Source of the DNA: a virus
DNA length: 41,405 bases
Virus record (IMG/VR): IMGVR_UViG_3300035210_000044
Location: 1-41,405 of that record
Direction: 5' to 3' (one strand)
The notes under the pieces were generated by a model that was not told the origin of the DNA, did not search any database, and worked only from the letters and a program-made list of their open reading frames with translations. Position 1 is the first letter of the stretch. Every line of letters begins with the position of its first letter. Positions 31,207-38,651 of this stretch are shown here, piece by piece. The translations under genes were made by a program, and so were the position numbers.

Positions 31207-31556
31207 CAGCCAAACAACCTCAGATCAAGCCAGAAAACGCAATCCGGCCTCCAGCACCAGCTGCGCCACCTTACCCACAAAATTCAAAACGCTGGGATGA
31301 TCCAATGATGATCGAATTCTGCTGCGGTCATTGCGGCCATGTGAAGCTTGAGCCTTCCGAGCTGCACGAAAACCCGAGGAATCCGCGGACCTGCACCGCC
31401 TGCGCTGTTCGGCTTTGCAAGCCTCTTGCACCACCGCCAACCGTCGAGTGGATCCGGCCGAGCAAGGCCGAGCGCCGGTTGCTTCAGGTCCTTTGCTGGA
31501 TGGGCTTGGCGGCCTTCTGGTTCGCCATGGGCTTCTTTGTGAGAGGTGGGGCATGA
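31203..31556 (+). CDS. Zinc-ribbon plus membrane-helix protein
   Basis: This 117-aa product uses ATG 31203. Residues 38-75 contain FCCGHCGHVKLEPSEL and CTACAVRLC, a four-Cys zinc ribbon. The C-terminus is a hydrophobic helix (LLQVLCWMGLAAFWFAMGFF), which would anchor the ribbon at the membrane. The N-terminal 30 residues are proline-rich. Function unknown. Confidence 0.75.
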   Translation: MTAKQPQIKPENAIRPPAPAAPPYPQNSKRWDDPMMIEFCCGHCGHVKLEPSELHENPRNPRTCTACAVRLCKPLAPPPTVEWIRPSKAERRLLQVLCWMGLAAFWFAMGFFVRGGA

Positions 31557-31813
31557 GCAATTTAAAACCTGGAGATCCGGCGCTAACTTTGGTCGATCTT
31601 GGCGAAGTGCCTGTTATGTCGTGCGTTGAGGTCATAGAAATTAATCTTGCAGGCACGCCAGTTCTGATCAAGGGCGAGATCAAAAAATTCAAACAGTCTT
31701 TTTACGTTGCCGACTACCAGGGGAAGCTTTACGGGTATTCGATAAAAAGTCTGATGCCACTCCGGGGCGATGCCCAGCCAGAGCAGCAGAAGTCGCGGGA
31801 GGTTGTCGAGTGA
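31553..31813 (+). CDS. Small hypothetical protein
   Basis: This 86-aa product uses ATG 31553, overlapping the previous stop (ATGA). It is strand-rich (ALTLVDLGEVPVMSCVEVIE; KKFKQSFYVADYQGKLYGYS), suggesting a small beta-barrel fold. No family recognised. Confidence 0.75.
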   Translation: MSNLKPGDPALTLVDLGEVPVMSCVEVIEINLAGTPVLIKGEIKKFKQSFYVADYQGKLYGYSIKSLMPLRGDAQPEQQKSREVVE

Positions 31814-32274
31814 GCGAGATCTTCATCCTGATTCCCGGCGACCCGTTCGGAAAGCAATCGGTTCGAGTGGCAAAGCGTGGTAAGCACGCGGTGAAGTACA
31901 TGCCGCAGGAAACCCGCGATTACGAGGGCAAGTGTACTTTTGAAGCGATGCTGACTGTACGGAATGGAGACTTTCATTTTTGCGGGCCTATTCCACCGAT
32001 GCGCGGCCCCGTCGAGATGAACGTCCAGATGTTTTATCCTATCCCCGAGTCATGGAGCAAAAAGAAAAAGGAGATGGCCAGGCTTGGGCAGATCGTCCCT
32101 GACAAAAAACCGGATAGCTCAAACGTGCTCAAATCGGTGGAAGACGGGTTCACCCGTGTCGTGTGGGTTGATGACTGCCAGGTCGTTGACCACCACATAA
32201 CCAAGCGGTTTTCCGATTCGCCTTGCGTGATCGCGATCGTCAAGAAGCTTGACTTGGGGAGTTGCCGGCCATAA
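31810..32274 (+). CDS. rusA: RusA-like Holliday junction resolvase
   Basis: This 154-aa protein starts at GTG 31810 (GTGA overlap). It carries the RusA pattern: IPGDPFGKQSVRVAK at the start, VEMNVQMFYPIP, then PDKKPDSSNVLKSVEDGF and VVWVDDCQVVDHHITKRFSD with the catalytic Asp residues. RusA cuts branched DNA made during recombination and late replication. It follows the replication genes and precedes the tRNAs. Confidence 0.9.
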   Translation: MSEIFILIPGDPFGKQSVRVAKRGKHAVKYMPQETRDYEGKCTFEAMLTVRNGDFHFCGPIPPMRGPVEMNVQMFYPIPESWSKKKKEMARLGQIVPDKKPDSSNVLKSVEDGFTRVVWVDDCQVVDHHITKRFSDSPCVIAIVKKLDLGSCRP

Positions 32275-32361
32275 TCTCCGACGCAGCAGACCTTGAAGCG
32301 CTTGGTCACGCCTCTTACAGGTCCGGTCTGCCGATCGCCCCACGATACGGGGCCACGAATT

Positions 32362-32437
32362 GGCGGGGTAGCTCAGTTGGTAGAGCGTCGGGTTCATACC
32401 CCGAATGTCGGTGGTTCGACTCCACCTCCCGCAACCA
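32362..32437 (+). tRNA. tRNA-Met(CAT) with initiator-like features
   Basis: A 76-nt tRNA with all arms: acceptor GGCGGGG / TCCCGCA, D-stem GCTC/GAGC, anticodon stem TCGGG/CCCGA with loop TTCATAC (CAT at 32395-32397), T-stem GGTGG/CCACC, and encoded CCA (32435-32437). The anticodon stem has three G:C pairs next to the loop, and the 1:72 position is an unpaired G/A, both hallmarks of initiator tRNA. The D-stem is elongator-like (C11:G24). It may read AUG in elongation, in initiation, or both. Confidence 0.92.
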
Positions 32438-32443
32438 CACAGA

Positions 32444-32518
32444 AAGACCTTGTTGTAACGGCAGCATGCGGGATTCCAAATCCTTGCGGTCAGGGTTCGA
32501 ATCCTTTGGGTCTTGCCA
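32444..32518 (+). tRNA. tRNA-Trp(CCA)
   Basis: A 75-nt tRNA follows six bases after the first. Acceptor AAGACCT / GGGTCTT pairs 7 of 7 (one G-T), discriminator G, encoded CCA (32516-32518). Anticodon loop TTCCAAA (CCA at 32476-32478) and T-loop TTCGAAT are canonical. The outer pair of the D, anticodon and T stems is mismatched, so it is unusually loose but should fold. Confidence 0.8.
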
Positions 32519-32829
32519 GTCCAACCAACGCCAAGGGCCCGCACATGCGGAACGTCTTCATCGGAAAGAAACCTCGCAATGGAAACCAGCCAGCAGCACA
32601 GGGGTAGTGGTTCAACTCCACACTGACAGAGGTGTCGCCCCGCCGTGTTGGTTGCCTCGTTCGAATCGAGGGAGGTTTTTTTGCCGATGCAGATGAATGC
32701 GCAGGCTGATGCGCTGACCGCAGGACGACTGACCCGCAGTTGAATTGCGCGAGACCGCCGACGTGGTGAGCGGAACAAGCCGGAGATAAGCGCCGGCCAT
32801 CTGCACAAGAGCAACAGCTGTCAGGCATT
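32519..32829 (+). other. Gap after the tRNAs with no clear protein gene
   Basis: Apart from the tRNA-like element I see no protein gene here. A very short frame (ATG 32689, 18 codons) and open frames running through the tRNAs lack ribosome sites and are not called. Confidence 0.5.
32569..32682 (+). other. Possible degenerate or interrupted third tRNA
   Basis: A perfect T-arm (CCTCG-TTCGAAT-CGAGG, 32655-32671) is followed by GAGGTTT, which pairs 7 of 7 with AAACCTC at 32569-32575. The span is 114 nt, too long for a normal tRNA, and no convincing D or anticodon arm is present between. It may be a decayed tRNA or a structure ending in the T-run at 32676-32682 that works as a terminator. Confidence 0.35.
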
Positions 32830-32864
32830 GCCCCAACCCTTAAGCAAGGCTGGGGCTTTTTTTT
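32830..32864 (+). terminator. Strong Rho-independent terminator after the tRNA cluster
   Basis: GCCCCA...TGGGGC with an inner CCTT/AAGG stem and eight T residues (32857-32864). It ends transcripts of the rightward early genes and tRNAs. Confidence 0.92.
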
Positions 32865-32875
32865 GCTCGTTGATC

Positions 32876-32881
32876 TATGAT
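32876..32881 (+). promoter_or_regulatory. Possible -10 element before the small exported gene
   Basis: TATGAT lies 42 bases before ATG 32924, directly after the terminator. A matching -35 is not clear, so this is only a candidate promoter for the isolated gene that follows. Confidence 0.35.
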
Positions 32882-32923
32882 CAGGTCTCTTTCGTGAAAA
32901 ACCAAAAACCAACGGAGCACCAC

Positions 32924-33217
32924 ATGATGAAACGATTGTCGATTTACATCGGTCTGGCCCTCGCGGCCTGCATGTCCTGTTTCTCGATCAGCGCGATCGC
33001 CTCAGGCCCTGGTTACTACATCGCCCGCACCATGAGGTCTATCGGCGAAATGCCGATGGCCTCCATTCAGAAGATGGAACTGACCCTCGCCCATTGGCGA
33101 ATGCAGGATCAGACCATTACGGGCAACCAACTGACTGATATGCGCTCTGCAAGCAATGGCTTCGTGTTCAACAGCATTCCGGTTCCCGGTTTGATGCCTG
33201 AGCCCTTGAACACCTGA
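32924..33217 (+). CDS. Small exported protein, isolated gene (moron-like)
   Basis: This 97-aa product uses ATG 32924 after GGAG. It has a signal peptide (KRLSIYIGLALAACMSCFSI, cut near ASG) and a mature part of about 70 residues (YYIARTMRSIGEMPMASIQK). It lies between two strong terminators, so it is expected to be transcribed on its own, as phage moron genes are. No family recognised. A role in the host envelope is a guess from the signal peptide. Confidence 0.72.
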   Translation: MMKRLSIYIGLALAACMSCFSISAIASGPGYYIARTMRSIGEMPMASIQKMELTLAHWRMQDQTITGNQLTDMRSASNGFVFNSIPVPGLMPEPLNT

Positions 33218-33237
33218 TCAAGTCAAAGCGTTGAGAA

Positions 33238-33267
33238 AAGCCCGGCCATTGAACTGGGCTTTTTTTT
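33238..33267 (+). terminator. Rho-independent terminator after the exported-protein gene
   Basis: AAGCCCGG (33238-33245), 8-base loop, CTGGGCTT (33254-33261), then T to 33267. It closes the single-gene unit before the packaging operon. Confidence 0.92.
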
Positions 33268-33308
33268 GTCCGCGAGTACCATGGCCGAAACCGCAGAGGA
33301 TTCGAGCC

Positions 33309-34058
33309 ATGATCGAAGTGAAGGCCAGCAGCAACATCGAACAGCTCAGCAGGGCGTTGCGGGAACTGGGAGAGAAGCAACTTCCAAAGACGCTGGCCCG
33401 CGCGGCGACGATCACCGCCTACCAGATCAGGGGCAACATCGTCGACCATGTGACCAAGGACTTTGACCGAGTCACCCAGACCACCCTCAAATCCCTGTAT
33501 GTGAAGAGCGCCAATGCCAAGAACCAAGCGGCCAGGGTCTGGTTCAAGGACGCCTTCACCAGTGGCATACCGGCGGACAAGTACCTTCAACCCCAGGTGC
33601 AGGGTGGCCCGCGTGGACACAAGCGTTTCGAAAAGGCGCTCATTGCCCGCGGCCTGATGGACTCAGGCGAATACGCCATCCCAACCAAAGACGTGTTGGA
33701 CGCCTTCGGCAACGTCAAGGGCGGGCTGTCCCTCAAGATCCTTTCCGGCCTCGGTGCAGCTGAAACGGTATCGGGCACCACCGCCAACGCAACATCCTCC
33801 CGGCGTTCCAAGAAGAAAGGCAACGCCAGGCGCTTCTTCATCGCCAAGATCGCCAACACCCGGGGGATATGGGAGCGGAAGGGGACAGTGTTTGGCGTCG
33901 GCATCAGGCCTGTGTTCGTCTTCGTCACCAAAGCCCCTTCCTACCAGAGCCGCCTGAAGTTCTTCGACATAGCCACACAGACCATGGAACAGAACTATCA
34001 GGCAAACTTCGGCAGAGCCATTGACGAGGCTATCAAGTGGGCAAAGGAGAAGAAGTGA
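33309..34058 (+). CDS. Phage virion-associated / tail-component-like protein
   Basis: This 249-aa product uses ATG 33309. The N-terminus IEVKASSNIEQLSRALRELG, the centre LKSLYVKSANAKNQAARVWF and the C-terminal RPVFVFVTKAPSYQSRLKFF match a common phage family found next to terminase genes. The basic character and KK-rich end fit a minor structural role. Some members are annotated as tail-completion or HK97 gp10-like; I cannot choose. It is the first gene of the packaging operon. Confidence 0.65.
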   Translation: MIEVKASSNIEQLSRALRELGEKQLPKTLARAATITAYQIRGNIVDHVTKDFDRVTQTTLKSLYVKSANAKNQAARVWFKDAFTSGIPADKYLQPQVQGGPRGHKRFEKALIARGLMDSGEYAIPTKDVLDAFGNVKGGLSLKILSGLGAAETVSGTTANATSSRRSKKKGNARRFFIAKIANTRGIWERKGTVFGVGIRPVFVFVTKAPSYQSRLKFFDIATQTMEQNYQANFGRAIDEAIKWAKEKK

Positions 34059-34236
34059 GCAAGCAAAGCCGGGCGGGCACAGGCAGGCGCACCAATAGGG
34101 GGCGTGTTAGGTTCTTCTGGGGGTGGGTGGGTGCCACGGGTTATTCGCGCCGCGCAGTTTTTATAGATATTCGAGAAATTAACAGTTAACTGATTTGAGG
34201 TATGCTGGCGGCACTGACCAGTTAACGGTGTTCGAT
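34059..34236 (+). promoter_or_regulatory. Terminase upstream region: candidate cos and late promoter
   Basis: This 178-base stretch has a G-rich block (34093-34135), then an AT-rich block with a perfect palindrome CAGTTAACTG (34183-34192) and a near copy CAGTTAACGG (34219-34228), 36 bp apart. A promoter-like TTAACA-16-TATGCT lies between. Lambda-type phages with GpA terminase have cos just here, upstream of the small terminase. A GTG frame of 44 codons (34055-34189) overlaps the upstream stop but is not called. The cos assignment is inference. Confidence 0.4.
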
Positions 34237-34986
34237 ATGGGATGGATCACGCAAAAGCAATTCGCTGCAATCGTCGGTGTTTCGGCGCCGGCGGTGTGCA
34301 ACTCGCTGAAGCGTGGAAGGCTGGCGGGGGCGACACGAACGACCGACACCGGCCGCGTCGAGATTGATCAGGAGTTGGGCGAAAAGCTTTGGCACCAGAA
34401 CAACGGGAGGCCGGATCTTGCCGGACAGAAGACCGGAGCTCGCGGGCCGGCACCAATTCCGCAAGAGTTCGCTCCCACAGAGAAGCCGCATAAGACAAAG
34501 GCCGCGACGGCGAAAAATGGAAAGCTCGCTCCCGCGCGCACCAAGCCGCTGAAAGCGCAGCCAGGTACAAAGGAAAAGGCGAAGGCGCAGAGTGCAAAGG
34601 GAGAATTACCCCCGCCTAAGAAAGCACTGCCCGGCGCCGATGTTGCCGAATACGACTTGCCTGATCCGTTTGTTTCACGCCGCCGCGCCGAACACTTCAA
34701 AGCGTTACAGGCGGAACTGGATTACCGCGTCGAGGCGAAGGAGTACGTCCTTGTCGAGGACGTGGCCAAACAGGTCGAAGAGGAATACACCGCAATTTCT
34801 AAACGCCTGCGCGCGATCAAGATCACTTTGGGCCCGGAGCTTTGCGACCTGTTCGGCGACGCCGACATGGTTCAGGTCCAAGAGCTGATAGATCAGCACA
34901 TAAATGAAGCCCTGACCGAGTTATCAGACCCCCATGCTCTTACAGCGACTACGGCAATCACGTCAGGTTCTACGGCCACCGCCTGA
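34237..34986 (+). CDS. Terminase small subunit (Nu1-like)
   Basis: This 249-aa product uses ATG 34237. The N-terminal WITQKQFAAIVGVSAPAVCN helix-turn-helix with KRGRL is the Nu1-type DNA-binding domain that marks the packaging site. The middle is Lys/Ala/Pro-rich (AATAKNGKLAPARTKPLKAQ), and the C-terminal part (FKALQAELDYRVEAKEYVLV; YTAISKRLRAIKITLGPELC) matches the oligomerisation region. It overlaps the large subunit gene by 53 bases. Confidence 0.88.
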   Translation: MGWITQKQFAAIVGVSAPAVCNSLKRGRLAGATRTTDTGRVEIDQELGEKLWHQNNGRPDLAGQKTGARGPAPIPQEFAPTEKPHKTKAATAKNGKLAPARTKPLKAQPGTKEKAKAQSAKGELPPPKKALPGADVAEYDLPDPFVSRRRAEHFKALQAELDYRVEAKEYVLVEDVAKQVEEEYTAISKRLRAIKITLGPELCDLFGDADMVQVQELIDQHINEALTELSDPHALTATTAITSGSTATA

Positions 34987-36862
34987 CCTGAATCTGCCTG
35001 ACTGGGCAGACGACCACCGGCACCTATCGCCGGAAGCATCCAGTACGCCGGGCAAATGGCGAACCTCTCGAGTCGAAGCGGCGCGCGGGCCGATGGAAGC
35101 GATCACGGATCCTCGGGTCCATATCGTTACCGTGATGTGCTGCACACAGTTCATGAAGACCGAGCTGATCCTAAACACGATCGGATTCTTCACACACCAA
35201 GATCCGGCGCCAATGATCGTGATGCAGCCGACCGTCAAGATCGCCGAGGCCTTTAGCAAGGACCGTGTGGCCAAGATGTTTCGTGACAGCCCAGTCTTGA
35301 AGGGCATCTTGTCGGCGAACAAGTCACGCGAAGGCGGAAACACCATTCTGCACAAGCAATTCCCCGGAGGTCACTTGACCATGGTGGGCGCCAACGCCCC
35401 CGGAGATCTGGCAATGCGACCGGTGCGTATCGTGCTTTGCGACGAGGTCGATAAGTACCCAGGCAGCGCAGGCGACGAAGGTGATCCGATCTCGGTGCTC
35501 GGCGAGCGGGCCGCGACCTTCTGGAACTGGAAGCAAATCCGAACTTGTTCTCCAACGCTCGAGCCGGACGAAGACGGCAACGGAAGCCGGATCGCCATGT
35601 CCTACGAAGAGAGCGACAAGCGGGTCTTCTGCCCGCAGTGCCCTCATTGTGGGGAGCGTGCCGAGATGCTTTGGCATGACGTCCAGTGGCCGAAGGGGCG
35701 CCCAGATCTTGCGCTCTACCATTGCCCGGCTTGCTCGAAACCTTGGTCTGAGACCGAGAGAAAGCGCGCAATCAAGGCCACCCGCTTCCTGCCAAACAGA
35801 GGATGGATCGCAACAGCGCCGTTCGCGGGTCACGCAGGATTCAAAGTCAACAAGCTGGCCAGCCCATGGGAAACAGTAAGCAAGCTTGCAGTTAAGTTTG
35901 TCGCCGCCCAGCGTTCGCCCGAGCTTCTTAAGGTGTTTTTGAATACCCAGCTGGCCGAGACCTGGAAGGAGCAAGGCGAGTCCCCGGAATGGGAAAAGCT
36001 TTACGACCGCCGCGAGGACTACCCGCTCGGCGTTATTCCACGGCGCGGCCTTGTAGTAACCGCGGCGGCGGATGTTCAGCGTGGACCCGGCGGCGGCGAG
36101 AATGGTTGGATTGAAGTGGTTGTCTATGCATGGGGGCGCAACCTCGAGCGCTGGGTTATCGATCACCAGCAGTTCCACGGCGACACCAGCGACAACAGCA
36201 AGCCCGGCGGACCGTGGGAAAAGCTTAAGGCTTTGCGGGAATCCTTCTACCCTCATGAAAGTTCTGGCGTAGCTGTCCCCGTGACGCTCATGGCGGTCGA
36301 CTCTGGCGACCAGACCCAGACCGTTTACGACTGGTGCGCCTCGCAACCGGCCGGCACGGTGATGGCTGTAAAGGGGAAGCCCAACGGTTCAATCCTTGTG
36401 AGTAGCGCCACGACGATCCAGATCAAAGGAAACGGCAAGCGAGCCGCGCGACAAGGGAAGCTGTGGACTATCTCGACGAACGTTGCAAAGGCAGAGCTGT
36501 ATCAGCAGCTTAAATACACTTTCGATCCTGAACATCCGGAGGCGCCACTGGGCCGGGGCTTCATTCACTTTCCTGAACTTGATCAAGAATTCTTTGAGCA
36601 GATGTGCGCCGAACAGATGGTCACCAAGCGGGAAAAGGGAAGGCAGGTTCAGGTCTGGATGAAAATCAGGGCGCGAAATGAGGTCCTTGACTGTACGATT
36701 TACAACAGAGCAGCTGCGAACCTGCTCGGAATTGACACATGGTCCGAAGAAAACTGGCGAAACATCGAAGATTCACTAGGGATAGACGACCGCCAGGAAT
36801 CGGAAGAAAGTGTCGAAAAGCCCACTAGACGTAAGTCTGACTACTGGAAAAGGCGCAGATAA
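34934..36862 (+). CDS. Terminase large subunit (lambda GpA-like)
   Basis: This 642-aa protein is the GpA type, close to lambda A in length. The N-terminus has LPDWADDHRHLSPEASSTPG, the ATPase has a CCTQFMKTE Walker A-like region (about 69-77) and RIVLCDEVDKY Walker B (165-175), and a zinc cluster CPQCPHCGE (about residue 232) and CPACSKPW follow. The C-terminal half holds the nuclease (AAADVQRGPGGGENGWIEVV; VKGKPNGS). It pumps DNA into the prohead and cuts at cos. Confidence 0.95.
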   Translation: MLLQRLRQSRQVLRPPPDLNLPDWADDHRHLSPEASSTPGKWRTSRVEAARGPMEAITDPRVHIVTVMCCTQFMKTELILNTIGFFTHQDPAPMIVMQPTVKIAEAFSKDRVAKMFRDSPVLKGILSANKSREGGNTILHKQFPGGHLTMVGANAPGDLAMRPVRIVLCDEVDKYPGSAGDEGDPISVLGERAATFWNWKQIRTCSPTLEPDEDGNGSRIAMSYEESDKRVFCPQCPHCGERAEMLWHDVQWPKGRPDLALYHCPACSKPWSETERKRAIKATRFLPNRGWIATAPFAGHAGFKVNKLASPWETVSKLAVKFVAAQRSPELLKVFLNTQLAETWKEQGESPEWEKLYDRREDYPLGVIPRRGLVVTAAADVQRGPGGGENGWIEVVVYAWGRNLERWVIDHQQFHGDTSDNSKPGGPWEKLKALRESFYPHESSGVAVPVTLMAVDSGDQTQTVYDWCASQPAGTVMAVKGKPNGSILVSSATTIQIKGNGKRAARQGKLWTISTNVAKAELYQQLKYTFDPEHPEAPLGRGFIHFPELDQEFFEQMCAEQMVTKREKGRQVQVWMKIRARNEVLDCTIYNRAAANLLGIDTWSEENWRNIEDSLGIDDRQESEESVEKPTRRKSDYWKRRR

Positions 36863-37170
36863 TGGCGATTACTGACTATCAACCCATCACAATGGAAAAC
36901 TACCTTGAGCTGCGCGCCGCCATCATGGAAGGGGCGCAGTCGGTCAGTTACTCCCATCCAGGCGGGAATAAGTCCGTCACCTACCGGAGCCTTGACGACA
37001 TGTGGAGAATTCTCCGGTTTTTGGCCACCGAACTGGGGCTAAATGCCCGTGGACGCAGTCGGACTTACGCCTCTGTTTCGAAGGGATACGGCCCGCGCGG
37101 CTGCAATAACGTGACCGAAGGCGGCGAATGTCACGACAATTTCGGCGTTGACGGGCGGTGCTGCCCATGA
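36862..37170 (+). CDS. Head-tail joining protein gpW-like
   Basis: This 102-aa protein starts right at the terminase stop (TAATG). The first 65 residues (LELRAAIMEGAQSVSYSHPG, NKSVTYRSLDDMWRILRFLA) match the gpW neck protein fold. The C-terminal 35 residues form a Cys-rich extension (CNNVTEGGECHDNFGVDGRC) not found in lambda gpW. gpW lies between terminase and portal, as in lambda. Confidence 0.8.
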   Translation: MAITDYQPITMENYLELRAAIMEGAQSVSYSHPGGNKSVTYRSLDDMWRILRFLATELGLNARGRSRTYASVSKGYGPRGCNNVTEGGECHDNFGVDGRCCP

Positions 37171-38651
37171 ATCTCGCCGACTCGATCGTCTCCGCGTTCA
37201 ATCCTGTCGCCGGATTGAGGCGAGCAGCAGCAAGAAAGGCCCTTCGCAGCTTCGAAGCCGCCAGCAAGGGGCGCCGCACGGACGGCTGGCGAACATCCGG
37301 CAGCGATGCGAACACGGAAGTTGGCAAGGGTCAGATGCTTCTGCGTGACCGTGCGCGCGACATGCGCCGCAACAACCCTTATGCCGAGCGAGGGATATCG
37401 GCCATCGCATCAAACACGGTCGGCTATGGCATCGTTCCCGATCCGAAGGGCCGCGCCCGGCAGAAGAAGAAAGCGTTGGCGCTCTGGGCGCAGTGGGCAG
37501 AGACGACCGCCTGCGATGCCACCGGCATGAGCGACTTCTACGGGATTCAGAATTTGGCGATGCAGAGCATCCCGGAAAGCGGCGAGGTGTTGGTCCGCCG
37601 AATCTGGACGCCAGGCAAGAACGTCGTTAACTTTCAAATCCAGATACTCGAAGCCGACCACCTCGACGACAGCAAGAACTATGCGCTTGGTGACGGCGGT
37701 TACATCGAGCAGGGGATCGAATACAACGCATCAGGCGAGCGAACCCACTTCTGGCTTTTCCCGCAGCACCCGGGCGGCTCTATCAAATCCCTGAAAGCAA
37801 GCCTTGTCAGCGAGCAGGTACCAGCGGAAGACGTCGCGCACATCTTCATGCGGAAACGCCCAGGCCAGACCCGCGGCTATTCGTGGCTGGCACCGGTCAT
37901 GCTCCGCATGCGCAACTTCGACGAGATGGAAGACGCCGTCATCGAGGCGGCCAAGGTGGCTGCATGCTTTGCGGCAATCGTGACCAACGACGACACAGGG
38001 CTGGGAGGACAGGCACCGGCCGGCAAGCTCAACCTGCTCGATCGTCTTGAGCCTGGAATAATCGAGCACATCCCTACGGGCAGCAACATCACCTTCGGGA
38101 CGCCGCCCACGTTCAACGGGTATGAGTCCTACAGTAAGCAGGTTCTTCGCGCCTACTCGGTTGGCTTGGGCCTGCCTTACGAAGTTATCACCGGCGACCT
38201 GAACGGCGTCAGCTTCACCAGCGGCCGCATGGGGTGGCTTGAGTTCGGTCGAAACATCGATGTATGGCGCTGGCAGATGCTGGTCCCCCAGCTGTGCGCT
38301 CGCGTCTGGTCTTGGTTCAACGAAGCGGCCAACCTGAGCGCCAACGGATGGGACGAATTTATCCCGGCCGGATGGGTAGCGCCGCGCCGTGACCTGATCG
38401 ATCCGACCAAAGAGCTGGATGCTCTCGAGAAAGAAATGCGGATTGGTGCGCTGAGCTTCAGCGGCATGCTGAAGGAGCGAGGCATTAACGACACCCAGGC
38501 GCATGTTGACCAGATCGTTGACGATAACAGGGTCATCGATGCGGCAAACCTTACGTTCGATTCTGATCCGCGCAAGGTTGCCAAGGCCGGGGCTGGTGTT
38601 GCGCCAGCCGTTGCAACTGATACACTCCCCGAAACCGCAGGGGCCTCCTAA
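37167..38651 (+). CDS. Portal protein (lambda gpB type)
   Basis: This 494-aa product uses ATG 37167 in an ATGA overlap; an earlier GTG is possible. NLADSIVSAFNPVAGLRRAA and GQMLLRDRARDMRRNNPYAE, then GISAIASNTVGYGI, are typical of lambda-family portals. MLRMRNFDEMEDAVIEAAKV and GLPYEVITGDLNGVSFTSGR are further core motifs. Twelve copies form the DNA gate at one vertex. Confidence 0.95.
   Translation: MNLADSIVSAFNPVAGLRRAAARKALRSFEAASKGRRTDGWRTSGSDANTEVGKGQMLLRDRARDMRRNNPYAERGISAIASNTVGYGIVPDPKGRARQKKKALALWAQWAETTACDATGMSDFYGIQNLAMQSIPESGEVLVRRIWTPGKNVVNFQIQILEADHLDDSKNYALGDGGYIEQGIEYNASGERTHFWLFPQHPGGSIKSLKASLVSEQVPAEDVAHIFMRKRPGQTRGYSWLAPVMLRMRNFDEMEDAVIEAAKVAACFAAIVTNDDTGLGGQAPAGKLNLLDRLEPGIIEHIPTGSNITFGTPPTFNGYESYSKQVLRAYSVGLGLPYEVITGDLNGVSFTSGRMGWLEFGRNIDVWRWQMLVPQLCARVWSWFNEAANLSANGWDEFIPAGWVAPRRDLIDPTKELDALEKEMRIGALSFSGMLKERGINDTQAHVDQIVDDNRVIDAANLTFDSDPRKVAKAGAGVAPAVATDTLPETAGAS

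Noticed and set aside
32262-32696. Plus-strand frame of 144 codons running through the tRNA genes
   Set aside because: It crosses two structured tRNAs and has no family signal.
34055-34189. GTG frame of 44 codons overlapping the stop of the virion-associated gene
   Set aside because: It runs through the G-rich candidate cos block. The GTGA overlap is suggestive, but the composition looks non-coding.
35324-36346. 340-codon minus-strand frame opposite the large terminase
   Set aside because: Antisense to a well-recognised gene and without domain signals.
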